DNA of 64,000 nt from Neoechinorhynchus agilis (Eukaryota > Acanthocephala): positions 6,014,001 through 6,078,000 of the forward strand of contig CM121341.1 in NCBI GenBank assembly GCA_051530055.1, written 5' to 3'. Below, one piece after another: positions 45,861 through 57,800 of this stretch (positions are counted from its first letter, which is position 1; each line of letters begins with the position of its first letter). The notes beneath the pieces were generated by a model that was not told the DNA's origin, did not search any database, and saw nothing but the letters and a program-made list of their open reading frames with translations. A program made the position numbers and the translations under genes.

Positions 45861-48800
45861 AAAAAGAAAAAAGGAGAAGGGGAAGAAAGAAGAAGATAGA
45901 GAAGGACGAAGAAAAAAAAGAAGGGAGAAAGAAGAAGGAGAAGAAGGAGAAGAAGAAGAAGGGAGAAAGAAGAAGGAGAAGGAGAAAGAATAAGGAGAAG
46001 AAGGAGAAGAAGAAGGAGAAGAAGAAATAAGGAGAAAGACGAAGAAGAAGAAGAAGAAGAAGGGACAAGAAGAAAGAAGGAGAAGAGGAAGAAGAAGAAG
46101 AAAGAAGAAGAAAGAAGAAGAAAGAAGAAGATGGAGAAGAACGAAGAAAAAAAGTAGAATGGGGAGAAAGAAGAAGAAGTAGAAGGAATAAGGAGAAAGA
46201 AGGAGAAGGAGAAAAGAAAGAAGAAGGAGAAGGAGAAATAAGAAAGAAGAAGAAGAGAGAAGAAGAAAGAGGAAGAAGGAGAAAGAAAGAAGAAGAAGAA
46301 AGAAGAAAAAGTAAGAAGGAGAAGGAAGAAGGAGAAAAAAGAAGAAGAAATAAGAAAGAAGAAGAAGAAGAAGCAAGAAGAAGGAGAAAGAAGGAGAAGA
46401 AGAAAGAAGAAGAAGAAGAAGCAAGAAGAAGGAGAAAGAAGGAGAAGAAGAAAGAAGAAGAAGAATAAAGAAGGAGAAATACGAAGGAGAAAGAAGAAGG
46501 AGAAGGAAGAAGGAGAAAGCAGAACAAGAAAGAAGAAGAGTAGGAAGAAAGAAGAAGAAAGAGGAAGAAGGAAGAAATTGAAGAAGAAAGGAGGAGAAAA
46601 AGAAGAAGGAGAAGCAAGAAGAAAGAAGAAGGAGAAAGAAGAAAGAAGAAGAACAAGAAAGAAGAAGGTGAAATAAGGAGAAAGGATGAGAAGGAGAAGA
46701 AAGATGAAAAAAGAAGAAGATGATGAAGGAGAAAGAAAGAGAAAGAAGGAGAAGAAGAAAGAACAAGGAGAAGAAAGAAGATGGGGAAAGAAGAAGGAAA
46801 AGAAAGAAGAAGGAGAAGGAGAAGAAGAAGAAAGAAGAAGAGAGAAGAAGGAGAAAGACGAAGAACAAGAGGATAGAAGAAGAACAAAGAAGAAAATGGA
46901 GGAAGAAGTAGAACAAAGAAGAAGAAGGAGAAGAAGAAGAAAGAAGAAGAAGAAAGGAGAAAGAAGAAGGAGAAGAAGAAGGAAGAAGAATGAGAATTAG
47001 AAAGAAGGAGGAGGAGAAGACGAAAGGAGAAGAAGGAGAAGGAGAAGAAGAAAGAAGAAGAAAGACGACAGAGAAAGAAGGAGAAGGAGAAGAAGTAAGA
47101 AGGAGAAAGAAGGAGAAAGAAGAAGAGGGAGAAGAAGGGAGAAAGAAGAAGGAGAAGAATAACAAAGAAGAAGAAAGAAGAAGAAGGAGAAGAAGAACAA
47201 GAAAGAAGACGATGAAGAAAGAGAAAGAAGGAGAAGAAAGAAGAAGGAGAAGAAGAAAGAAGATGGAGAAAGAAGGAAAAGAAAGAAGGAGAAGGAAGAA
47301 GGAGAAAAAAAGGAAGAAATAAGAAGGAAGAAGAAGAAGCAAGAAGAAGGAGGAAGAAGGAGAAGAAGAAAGAAGAAGAAGAATAAAGAAGGAGAAATAC
47401 GAAGGAGAAAGAAGAAGGAGAAGGAGAAAGAAGAACAAGAAAGAAGAAGAGTAGGAAGAAAGAAGAAGAAAGAAGAAGAAGGAAGAAGGTGAAGAAGAAA
47501 GAAGAAGGAGAAAGAAGAAAGAAGAAGGAGAAAAAGAACAAGAAAGAAGAAGGTGAAATAAGGAGAAAGGATGAGAAGGAGAAGAAAGATGAAAAAAGAA
47601 GAAGATGATGAAGAAGGAGAAAGAAAGAGAAAGAAGGAGAAGAAGAAAGAACAAGGAGAAGAAAGAAGATAGGGAAAGAAGAAGGAAAAGAAAGAAGAAG
47701 GAGAAGGAGAAGAAAAAGAAAGAAGAAGAGAGAAGAAGGAGAAAGACGAAGAACAAGAGGATAGAAGAAGAACAAAGAAGAAAATGGAGGAAGAAGTAGA
47801 ACAAAGAAGAAGAAGGAGAAGAAGAAGAAAGAAGAAGAAGAAAGGAGAAAGAAGAAGGAGAAGAAGAAGGAGAAAGAAGAACAAGAAAGAAGAAGAGTAG
47901 GAAGAAAGAAGAAGAAAGAAGAAGAAAGAAGATGGAGAAAGAAGAAGGAAAAGAAAGAAGGAGGAGAAGAAGAAAGAAGAAATAAGGAGAAGAAATAAGA
48001 AGAAAAAAGAAGGAGAAAGACGAAGAAAGAAGAAGAAAGAAGAAGAAGGAGAAGGAGAAGAAGAAGACCGAGAAGAAGAAAGAAGGAGAAGGAGAAAGAA
48101 GAAGGAGAAGAAAGAAGGAGAAGAAGAAAGAAGATGGAGAAAGAAGAAGGAGAAGAAGAAGAAAGAAGGAGGAAAAGGAGGAGAAGAAAAAAGAAGAAGG
48201 AGAAATAGAAGGAGAAGAAGAGATGACGTCACAAAAAATCTGATAACGTCATCAAAAAGAAAAAAGAAGAAGAAAGAAGGAGAAGAAGTAGAAAGAAGAA
48301 GAAAGAAGAAGGAGAAGAAAAACAAAAAAGAAGAAAGAAGAAGAAAGAAAAAGGAGATAGAAGAAGAAAAAATGAATTGGAGAAAGAAGGAAGAAGACGA
48401 AATATGAAGGAGAAAGAGGAAGAAGAGGAAAGAAGAAGAAAGAAGAAGGAAGAAGAAAGAAGAAGGTGAAGAAGAAGAAGGAAGAAGGTGAAGAAGAAGA
48501 AAGGAGAAGGAGAAAAAGAAGATGGAGAAGCAAGAAGAAAGAAGAAAGAGAAAGAAGAGGAAGGAGAAGAAGAACAAGAAATAAGAAGAAGAAGAAGAAA
48601 GAAGAAGGTGAAATAAGGAGAAAGAATGAGAAGGAGATGAAGAAAGAAGAAATAAGGAGATAGAATGAGAAGGAGAAAGATTAAAAAAGAAGAAGAAAGA
48701 AGATGAAGAAGGAGAAAGAAAGAGAAAGAAGGAGAAGAAGGATAAGAAGAAGAAAGAAGAAAGAAGAAGGAGAAATAGAAGGGATGACGTCACAAAAATT

Positions 48801-51800
48801 TTTGATGACGTCGTCAAAAAGAAGAAAAAGAAGAAGAAAGAAGGTGAAGAAGAAGAAGAAGAAGAAGAAAGAGGAGAAGAAAGAGGAGAAGAAAGAGATG
48901 TAGAAAGTAGAAGAAAGAAGAAGGAGATGAATAACAAAGAAGAAGAAGAAAGAAGAAGAAGAAAGACGAAGGAGAAAGAAGAAGGAGGATAATAAGATCG
49001 AGAAGAAGAAGAATTATAACAAAGAAGAAGAAAGAAGAAGGAGAAAAAAGAAGAAGAAATAAGAAGAAAGAAGAAGAAGATTAACAAAGAAGAAGAAAGT
49101 AGGAGGAGGAGAAGAAGGAGAATAAGAAAGAAGAAGGAGCTAGAAGAAGAAAGAAGGAGGAGAAGGAGAAGGAAGAGGAGGAGAAGAAGGAGAAAGAAGA
49201 AGAACAAGAAAGAAGAACAAAGAGGAAGGTGAAATAAGGAGAATGAATGAGAAGGAGAAGAAAGATGAAAAAAGAAGAAGAAAGAAGATGAAGAAGGAGA
49301 AAGAAAGAGAAAGAAGGAGAAGAAGAAAGAAGATGGAGAAAGAAAAAGGAGAAGAAGAAGAAAGAAGAATAAGAAAGAAGAAATAAGGAGAAAGAATGAG
49401 AAGGAGAAAGATGAAAAAAGAAGATGAAGAAGGAGAAAGAAAGAGAAAGAAGGAGAAGAAGAAAGAAGAAGGAGAAGAAGAAAAAAGATGGAGAAAGAAG
49501 AAGGAAAAGAAAGAAGGAGAAATAGGAGAAGAAGAGATGACGTCACAAAAAATTTTGATGACGTCGTCAAAAAGAAGAAAGAAGGAGAAGAAGAAGAAAG
49601 AGGAGAAGAAGGAGATGTAGAAAGAAGAAGAAAGAAGAAGGAGAAGAATAACAAAGAAGAAAGACGAAGGAGAAAGAAGAAGGAGGATAAGGAGATCGAG
49701 AAGAAGAATGATAACAAAGAAGAAGAAAGAAGAAGGAGAAGGAGGAGAAGAAGGAGAAGGATAAGAAGAAGAAGAAGAAGAAGGAAGAAAGAAGAATGAG
49801 AAAGAAGAATGAGAAGGAATTGGAGAAAGAAGAAGGAAGAAGAAATAAGAATGAGAAAGAGGAAGAAAGAAGAAGAAGAGTAAGAAGAAGAAAGAAGAAG
49901 ATAAAAGAAAGAAGGAGAAGAAGATGGAGAAGCAGTAGAAGAAAGAAGGAGAAAGAAGGAGAAAGAAGAAGGAAGGAGAAGGAGAAGAAGAAAGAAGAAG
50001 GAGATGGAGAAGAAGAAAGAAAGAGAAGAAAAAGGAGAAAGAAGAAGGAGAAAGAAAGAGAAGAAAAAGAAGAAAGAAGAAGGAGAAAGAAGGAGTAGAA
50101 GAAAGAAGAACGAGAAGATAGAAGAAGAAGATAGAAGAGGAAAGAAGGAGAAGAAAGAAGAAGAATAAGAAAGAAGAAATAAGGAGAAGAAATAAGAGGA
50201 AAAAAGAAGAAGAAAGACGAAGAAAGAAGAAAGAAGGAGAAAGAAGAAGAAAGAAAAAGCAGATAGAAGAAGAAAAAAGGAATTCGAGAAAGAAGAAGGA
50301 AAAAGAAGAAATAAGGAGATAGAAGAAGAAAAAAGGAATAGGAGAAAGAAGAAGGAAGAAGAAATAAGAAGGAAAAAGAAGAAGAAGAAAGAAGAAGAGA
50401 GAAGAAGAAGAAAGAAGGAGAAGAAGAAGGAGAAAGAAGAAAGAAGAAGGAGAAACAAGAAGGAGAAGGAGAAGAAGAAACAAGAAGGAAGAAGAAGGAG
50501 AAAAAGGAGAAGGAGAAGAAGAAAGAAGAAGAATAAAGAAGAAGGAGAAAGACGAAGGAGAAAGAAGAAGGAGAATAAAGGAGAAAGAAGAACAAGAAAG
50601 AAGAAGAGGAAGAAGAAAGCAGGAGAAAGAAGAAGAAGGAAGAAGGTGAAGAAGAAAGGAGAAGGAGAAAAAGAAGAAGGAGAACAAGAACAAGAAAGAA
50701 GAAGAAGAAAGAAGGTGAAATAAGGAGAAAGAATGAGAAGGAGAAGAAAGATGAAAAAGAAGAATAAAGAAGATGAAGAAGGAAAAAGAAATAGAAAGAA
50801 GGAGAAGAAGAAAGAAGAAGGAGAAGAAGAAAGATGGAGAAAGAAGAAGAAAGAAGGAGAAGAAGAGATGACGTCACAAAAAAATCTGATGACGTCATCA
50901 AAAAGAAGAAATAAGAAGGAGAAAGAGGAAGAAGGAGAAAGAGGAAGAAAGAGAAAGAGGAAGAAGAGAAGAAGAAAGAAGAAAGAAGAAGAAAGAAGAA
51001 GGTGAAGAAGAAGGAAGAAGGTGAAGAAGAAAGATGAAGGAGAAAAAGAAGAAAATGCAGAAGCAAGAAGAAAGAAGAAGGAGAAAGAAGAAGGAGAAAG
51101 AAGAAGAACAAGAAAGAAGAAGAAGAAAGAAGAAGGTGCAATAAGGAGAAAGAATGAGAAGGAGAAGAAGAAAGAAGAATAAGAAAGAAATAAGGAGATA
51201 GAATGAGAAGGAGAAAGATGAAAAAAGAAGATGAAGGAGAAAGAAAGAGAAAGAAGGAGAAGGAGAAGAAGAAAGAAGAAAAAGACGAAGGAGAAAGAAG
51301 GAGAAGGAGAAAGAAGGAGAAGAAGAAAGAAGATGGAGAAAGAATAAGGAAAAGAAAGAAGGAGGAGAAGGAGAAGGAGAAGAAGGAGATCGAGAAGAAG
51401 AAGAATGATAACAAAGAAGAAGAAAGAAGAAGGAGGAGGAGAAGAAGGAGAAGAAGAAAGAGGATAGAAGAAGAAGGAAGAAAGAAGAAGGAGAAAGAAG
51501 AAGAAATAAGAAGGAGAAAAAGAAAGAAGAAGAAGAAAGAAGAATAAGAAAGAAATAAGGAGATAGAATGGGAAGGAGAAGAAAGAAGAAGGTGAAATAA
51601 GGAGAAAGAATTAGAAGTAGAAGAAAGATGAAAAAAGAAGAAGAATAAAGAAGATGAAGAAGGATAAAGAAGGAGAAGAAGAAAGAATGAGAAGGAGAAG
51701 AAAGATGAAAAAAGAAGAAGAATAAAGAAGATGAAGAAGGAGAAGAAGAAAGAAGGAGAAGAAGAAGGAGAAGAATAACAAAAAAGAAGAAAGAAGAAGA

Positions 51801-54800
51801 AAGAAAAAGGAGATAGAAGAAGAAAAAATTAATTGGAGAAAGAAGGAAGAAGACGAAATAAGAAGGAGAAAGAGGAAGAAGAAGAAGAAAGAAGAAGAAG
51901 AAAGAAGAAAGAAGAAGGAAGAAGAAAGAAGAAGGTGAAGAAGAAGAAAGCAGAAGGAGAAAAAGAAGAAGATGGAGAAGCAAGAAGAAAGAAGAAGGAG
52001 AAAGGAGAAGAAGAACAAGAAAGAAGAAGAAGAAGAAGAAAGAAGAAGTTGAAATAAGGAGAAAGGATGAGAAGGAGAAGAAGAAAGAAGAAGTAGATTA
52101 ACAAAGAAGAAGAAAGTAGGAGGAGGAGAAGAAGGAGAATAAGAAGAAAGAAGAAGGAGCTAGAAGAAGAAAGAAGGAGGAGAAGGGGAAGGAGAAGAAG
52201 AAGAAAGAGAAAGGAGAAGAAGAAAGAAGAAGGAAAAGAAAGAAGAAGGAGGAGAAGGAGAAGGAAGAGGAGGAGAAGAAGAAGGAGAAGGAAGAAGAAT
52301 GAGAATTGGAAAGAAGAAGAAGAAAGAAGGAGAAAGAAAGAAGAAGAAAGAAAGAAGAAGAAGAAAGAAGAAAAAGAAAGTAGAAGTAAGAAGAAGGAGA
52401 AGGAAGAAGGAGAAAAAAGAAGAAGAAATAAGAAGGAAGAAGAGGCAAGAAGAAGGAGAAGAAGAAGAAAGAAGAAAAAGAAGAAGGAGAAGGAAGAAGA
52501 AAGAAGAAGGAGAAAGAAGAAGAACAAGAAAGAAGAACAAAGAGGAAGGTGAAATAAGGAGAATGAATGAGAAGGAGAAGAAAGATGAAAAAAGAAGAAG
52601 AAAGAAGATGAAGAAGGAGAAAGAAAGAGAAAGAAGGAGAAGAAGAAAGAAGAAGGAGAAGGAAAGAAAAGGAAGAAAAGGAAGAAGAGAAAGAGGGGGG
52701 GAGAGGGAAGAAAAAGAAGAAGAAGGAGAAGAAGGAGAGAGAAGGAAAGAAGGGAGAAGAAGAAGAAGAAAGAAGGAGGAGAAGAAGAAAGAAGAATAAG
52801 AAGAAGAAATAAGAAGAAAGAAGGAGAAAGAGAAGAAAGAAGAAGAAAGAAGAAGAAGAAGAAGAAGGAGAAGGAGAAAGAGAAGAAGAAAGAAGGAGAA
52901 GGAGAAAGAAGAAGGAGAAGAAAGAAGGAGAAGAAGAAAGAAGATGGAGAAAGAAGAAGGAGAAGAAGAAGAAAGAAGGAGGAAAAGGAGAAGAAGAAGG
53001 AGAAATAGAAGGAGAAGAAGAGATGACGTCACAAAAAATGAAGAAAAAGAAAAAAGAAGAAGAAAGAAGAGAAGAAGTAGAAAGAAGAAGAAAGAAGAAG
53101 GAGAAGAAAAAAAGAAGAAAGAAGAAGAAAGAAAAAGGAGATAGAAGAAGAAAAAAGAAGGAGAAAGAAGAAGAAGAGAAAGAAGGAGAAAGAGAAGAAG
53201 AAAAGAAGAAGAAGAAGAAGGAAGAAGAAAGAAGAAGGGAAGAAGAAGAAGGAAGAAGGAAGAAGAAGAAAGGAGAAGGAGAAAAAAGATGGAGAAGAAG
53301 AAGAAAGAAGAAGAGAAAGAAGAAAGGAGAAGAAGAAAGAAAAGAAGAAGAAGAAGAAAGAAGAAGAAATAAGGAGAAAGAAGAGAAGGAGAGAAGAAAG
53401 AAGAAAAAGGAGAAGAATGAGAAGGAGAAAGATAAAAAGAAGAAGAAAGAAGATGAAGAAGGAGAAAGAAAGAGAAAGAAGGAGAAGAAGAAAGAAGAAG
53501 AAAGAAGAAAGAAGAAGGAGAAAAGAAGGGAGAGAAATTTGATGACGTCGTCAAAAAGAAGAAAAGAAGAAGAAAGAAGGGAAGAAGAAGAAGAAGAAGA
53601 AGAAAGAGGAGAAGAAAGAGGAGAAGAAAGAGATGTAGAAAGAAGAAGAAAGAAGAAGGAGAAGAATAACAAAGAAGAAGAGACGAAGGAGAAAGAAGAA
53701 GGAGGATAAGGAGATCGAGAAGAAGAAGTGATAACAAAGAAGAAGAAAGAAGAAGGAGAAGAATAAAAGAAGAAAGAGAAGGAGAAAGAAGAAGGAGGAT
53801 AAGGAGATCGAGAAGGAGAAGAAGAAGGAAGAAAGAAGAATGAGAAAGAAGAATGAGAAGGAATTGGAGAAAGAAGAAGGAAGAAGAAATAAGGAGAAAG
53901 AGGAAGAAAGAAGAAGAAGTAAGAAGAAGAAAGAAGAAGATAAAAGAAAGAAGAAGAGAAGAAGATGGAGAAGCAGTAGAAGAAAGAAGGAGAAAGAAGG
54001 AGAAAGAAGAAGGAAGGAGAAGAAAGAAGAAGGAGATGGAGAAGAAGAAAGAAAGAGAAGAAAAAGGAGAAAGAAGAAGGAGAAAGAAAGAGAAGAAAAA
54101 GAAGAAAGAAGAAGGAGAAAGAAGGAGTAGAAGAAAGAAGAACGAGAAGATAGAAGAAAGAAGAGGAAAGAAGGAGAAGAAAGAAGAAGAATAAGAAAGA
54201 AGAAATAAGGAGAAGAAATAAGAGGAAAAAAGAAGAAGAAAGACGAAGAAAGAAGAAAGAAGGAGAAAGAAGAAGAAAGAAAAAGCAGATAGAAGAAGAA
54301 AAAAGGAATTCGAGAAAGAAGAAGGAAAAAGAAGAAATAAGGAGATAGAAGAAGAAAAAAGGAATAGGAGAAAGAAGAAGGAAGAAGAAATAAGAAGGAA
54401 AAAGAAGAAGAAGAAAGAAGAAGAGAGAAGAAGAAGAAAGAAGGAGAAGAAGAAGGAGAAAGAAGAAAGAAGAAGGAGAAACAAGAAGGAGAAGGAGAAG
54501 AAGAAACAAGAAGGAAGAAGAAGGAGAAAAAAGGAGAAGGAGAAGAAGAAAGAAGAAGAATAAAGAAGGAGAAAGACGAAGGAGAAAGAAGAAGGAGAAT
54601 GAAGGAGAAAGAAGAACAAGAAAGAAGAAGAGGAAGAAGAAAGCAGGAGAAAGAAGAAGAAGGAAGAAGGTGAAGAAGAAAGGAGAAGGAGAAAAAGAAG
54701 GAGAACAAGAACAAGAAAGAAGAAGAAGAAAGAAGGTGAAATAAGGAGAAAGAATGAGAAGGAGAAGAAAGATGAAAAAGAAGAATAAAGAAGATGAAGA

Positions 54801-57800
54801 AGGAAAAAGAAATAGAAAGAAGGAGAAGAAGAAAGAAGAAGGAGAAGAAGAAAGATGGAGAAAGAAGAAGAAAGAAGGAGAAGAAGAGATGACGTCACAA
54901 AAAAATCTGATGACGTCATCAAAAAGAAGAAATAAGAAGGAGAAAGAGGAAGAAGGAGAAAGAGGAAGAAAGAGGAAGAAGAAAGAAGAAAGAAGAAGAA
55001 AGAAGAAGGTGAAGAAGAAGGAAGAAGGTGAAGAAGAAAGATGAAGGAGAAAAAGAAGAAAATGCAGAAGCAAGAAGAAAGAAGAAGGAGAAAGAAGAAG
55101 GAGAAAGAAGAAGAACAAGAAAGAAGAAGAAGAAAGAAGAAGAAGAAAGAAGAAGAAGAAAGAAGAATAAGAAAGAAATAAGGAGATAGAATGAGAAGGA
55201 GAAAGATGAAAAAAGAAGATGAAGGAGAAAGAAAGAGAAAGAAGGAGAAGGAGAAGAAGAAAGAAGAAGAAAAAGACGAAGGAGAAAGAAGGAGAAGAAG
55301 AAAGAAGATGGAGAAAGAATAAGGAAAAGAAAGAAGGAGGAGAAGGAGAAGGAGAAGAAGGAGATCGAGAAGAAGAAGAATGATAACAAAGAAGAAGAAA
55401 GAAGAAGGAGAAGGAGGAGGAGAAGAAGGAGAAGAAGAAAGAGGATAGAAGAAGAAGGAAGAAAGAAGAAGGAGAAAGAAGAAGAAATAAGAAGGAGAAA
55501 AAGAAAGAAGAAGAAGAAAGAAGAATAAGAAAGAAATAAGGAGATAGAATGGGAAGGAGAAGAAAGAAGAAGGTGAAATAAGGAGAAAGAATTAGAAGTA
55601 GAAGAAAGATGAAAAAAGAAGAAGAATAAAGAAGATGAAGAAGGATAAAGAAGGAGAAGAAGAAAGAATGAGAAGGAGAAGAAAGATGAAAAAAGAAGAA
55701 GAATAAAGAAGATGAAGAAGGAGAAGAAGAAAGAAGGAGAAGAAGAAAGAAGATGGAGAAAGAAGAAGAAGGAGAAGAAGAAAGAAGGAGGAGAAGGAGA
55801 AAAAAGAAGGAGAAATAGAAGAATAGATGACGTCACAAAAAATCTGATGGCGTCATCAAAAAGAAGAAAAAAGAAGAAGAAAGAAGGAGAAGTAGAAAGA
55901 AGAAGAAAGAAGAAGGAGAAGAATAACAAAAAAAGAAGAAAGAAGAAGAAAGAAAAAGGAGATAGAAGAAGAAAAAATTAATTGGAGAAAGAAGGAAGAA
56001 GACGAAATAAGAAGGAGAAAGAGGAAGAAGAAGAAGAAAGAAGAAGAAGAAAGAAGAAAGAAGAAGGAAGAAGAAAGAAGAAGGTGAAGAAGAAGAAAGC
56101 AGAAGGAGAAAAAGAAGAAGATGGAGAAGCAAGAAGAAAGAAGAAGGAGAAAGGAGAAGAAGAACAAGAAAGAAGAAGAAGAAGAAGAAGAAAGAAGAAG
56201 TTGAAATAAGGAGAAAGGATGAGAAGGAGAAGAAGAAAGAAGAATAAGAAAGAAATAAGGAGATAGAATGAGAAGGAGAAAGATGAAAAAAGAAGAAGAA
56301 AGAAGATGAAGGAGAAAGAAAGAGAAAGAAGGAGAAGGATAAGAAGAAGAAAGAAAAAGGAGATAGAAGAAGAAAGAAGATGGAGAAAGAAGAAGCAAAA
56401 GAAAGAAGGAGAAATAGGAGAAGAAGAGATGACGTCACAAAAAATTTTGATGACGTCGTCAAAAAGAAGAAAAAGAAGAAAGAAGGAGAAGAAGAAGAAA
56501 GAGGAGAAGAAATAGATGTAGAAGGAAGAAGAAAGAAGAAGGAGAAGAATAACAAAGAAGAATAAGAAAGACGAAGGAGAAAGAAGAAGGAGGATCAGGA
56601 GATCGAGAAGAAGAAGAATGATAACAAAGAAGAAGGAAGAAGAAGGAGGAGAAGAAGAAGGAAGAAAGAAGAAGGAGAAAGAAGAATGAGAAGGAATTGG
56701 AGAAAGAAGAAGGAAGAAGAAATAAGAAGGAGAAAGAGGAAGAAAGAAGAAGAAGAAGAAGTAAGAAGAAGAAAGAAGAAGATAAAAGAAAGAAGGAGGA
56801 GAAGATGGAGAAGCAGTAGAAGAAAGAAGGAGAAAGAAGGAGAAAGAAGAAAGAAGGAGAATAAGAAAGTAGAAGGAGAAGAAGAAGGAAGAAGGAGAAA
56901 GAAAGAGAAGAAGAAGAAGAAAGAAGAAGGAGAAAGAAGTAGTAGAAGAAAGAAGAACAAGAAGATAGAAGAAGAAGAAGAAAGAAGAAGAAAGAAGAAA
57001 GAAGAGGAAAGAAGAAGGAGAAGAAAGAAGAAGGAGAAGAAAGAAGCAGAAGAAAGAGCAACAAGAAGAAAGAGGGAGGAGAAGGGGAAGAAGAAGAAAG
57101 AAGACGAAGGAAGAAAGAAGAAGGAGAAGGAATTGGAGAAGGAAGAAGAAATAAGAAGGAGAAAGAGGAAGAAAGAAGAAAGAAGAAGAAGTAAGAAGAA
57201 GAAAGAAAGAAGAAATGAGAAGAAGAAAGACGAAGGAGAAAGAAGAAGAAGAAGAAAGAAGAAGGAGAAAGAAAGAAGAAGAAAGAAGAAGAAGAAAGAA
57301 GGAGTAGATTAACAAAGAAGAAGAAAGTAGGAGGAGGAGAAGAAGGAGAATAAGAAGAAAGAAGAAGGAGCTAGAAGAAGAAAGAAGGAGGAGAAGGGGA
57401 AGGAGAAGAAGAAGAAAGAGAAAGGAGAAGAAGAAAGAAGAAGGAAAAGAAAGAAGAAGGAGGAGAAGGAGAAGGAAGAGGAGGAGAAGAAGAAGGAGAA
57501 GGAAGAAGAATGAGAATTGGAAAGAAGAAGAAGAAAGAAGGAGAAAGAAAGAAGAAGAAAGAAAGAAGAAGAAGAAAGAAGAAAAAGAAAGTAGAAGTAA
57601 GAAGAAGGAGAAGGAAGAAGGAGAAAAAAGAAGAAGAAATAAGAAGGAAGAAGAGGCAAGAAGAAGGAGAAGAAGAAGAAAGAAGAAAGAAGAAAAAGAA
57701 GAAGAAGGAGAAGGAAGAAGAAAGAAGAAGGAGAAAGAAGAAGAACAAGAAAGAAGAACAAAGAGGAAGGTGAAATAAGGAGAATGAATGAGAAGGAGAA

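Noticed and set aside
45411-45993. Frames encoding seven-residue SSKISVT-like repeats
   Set aside because: A 21-bp unit is a multiple of three, so it stays open by chance in a tandem array.
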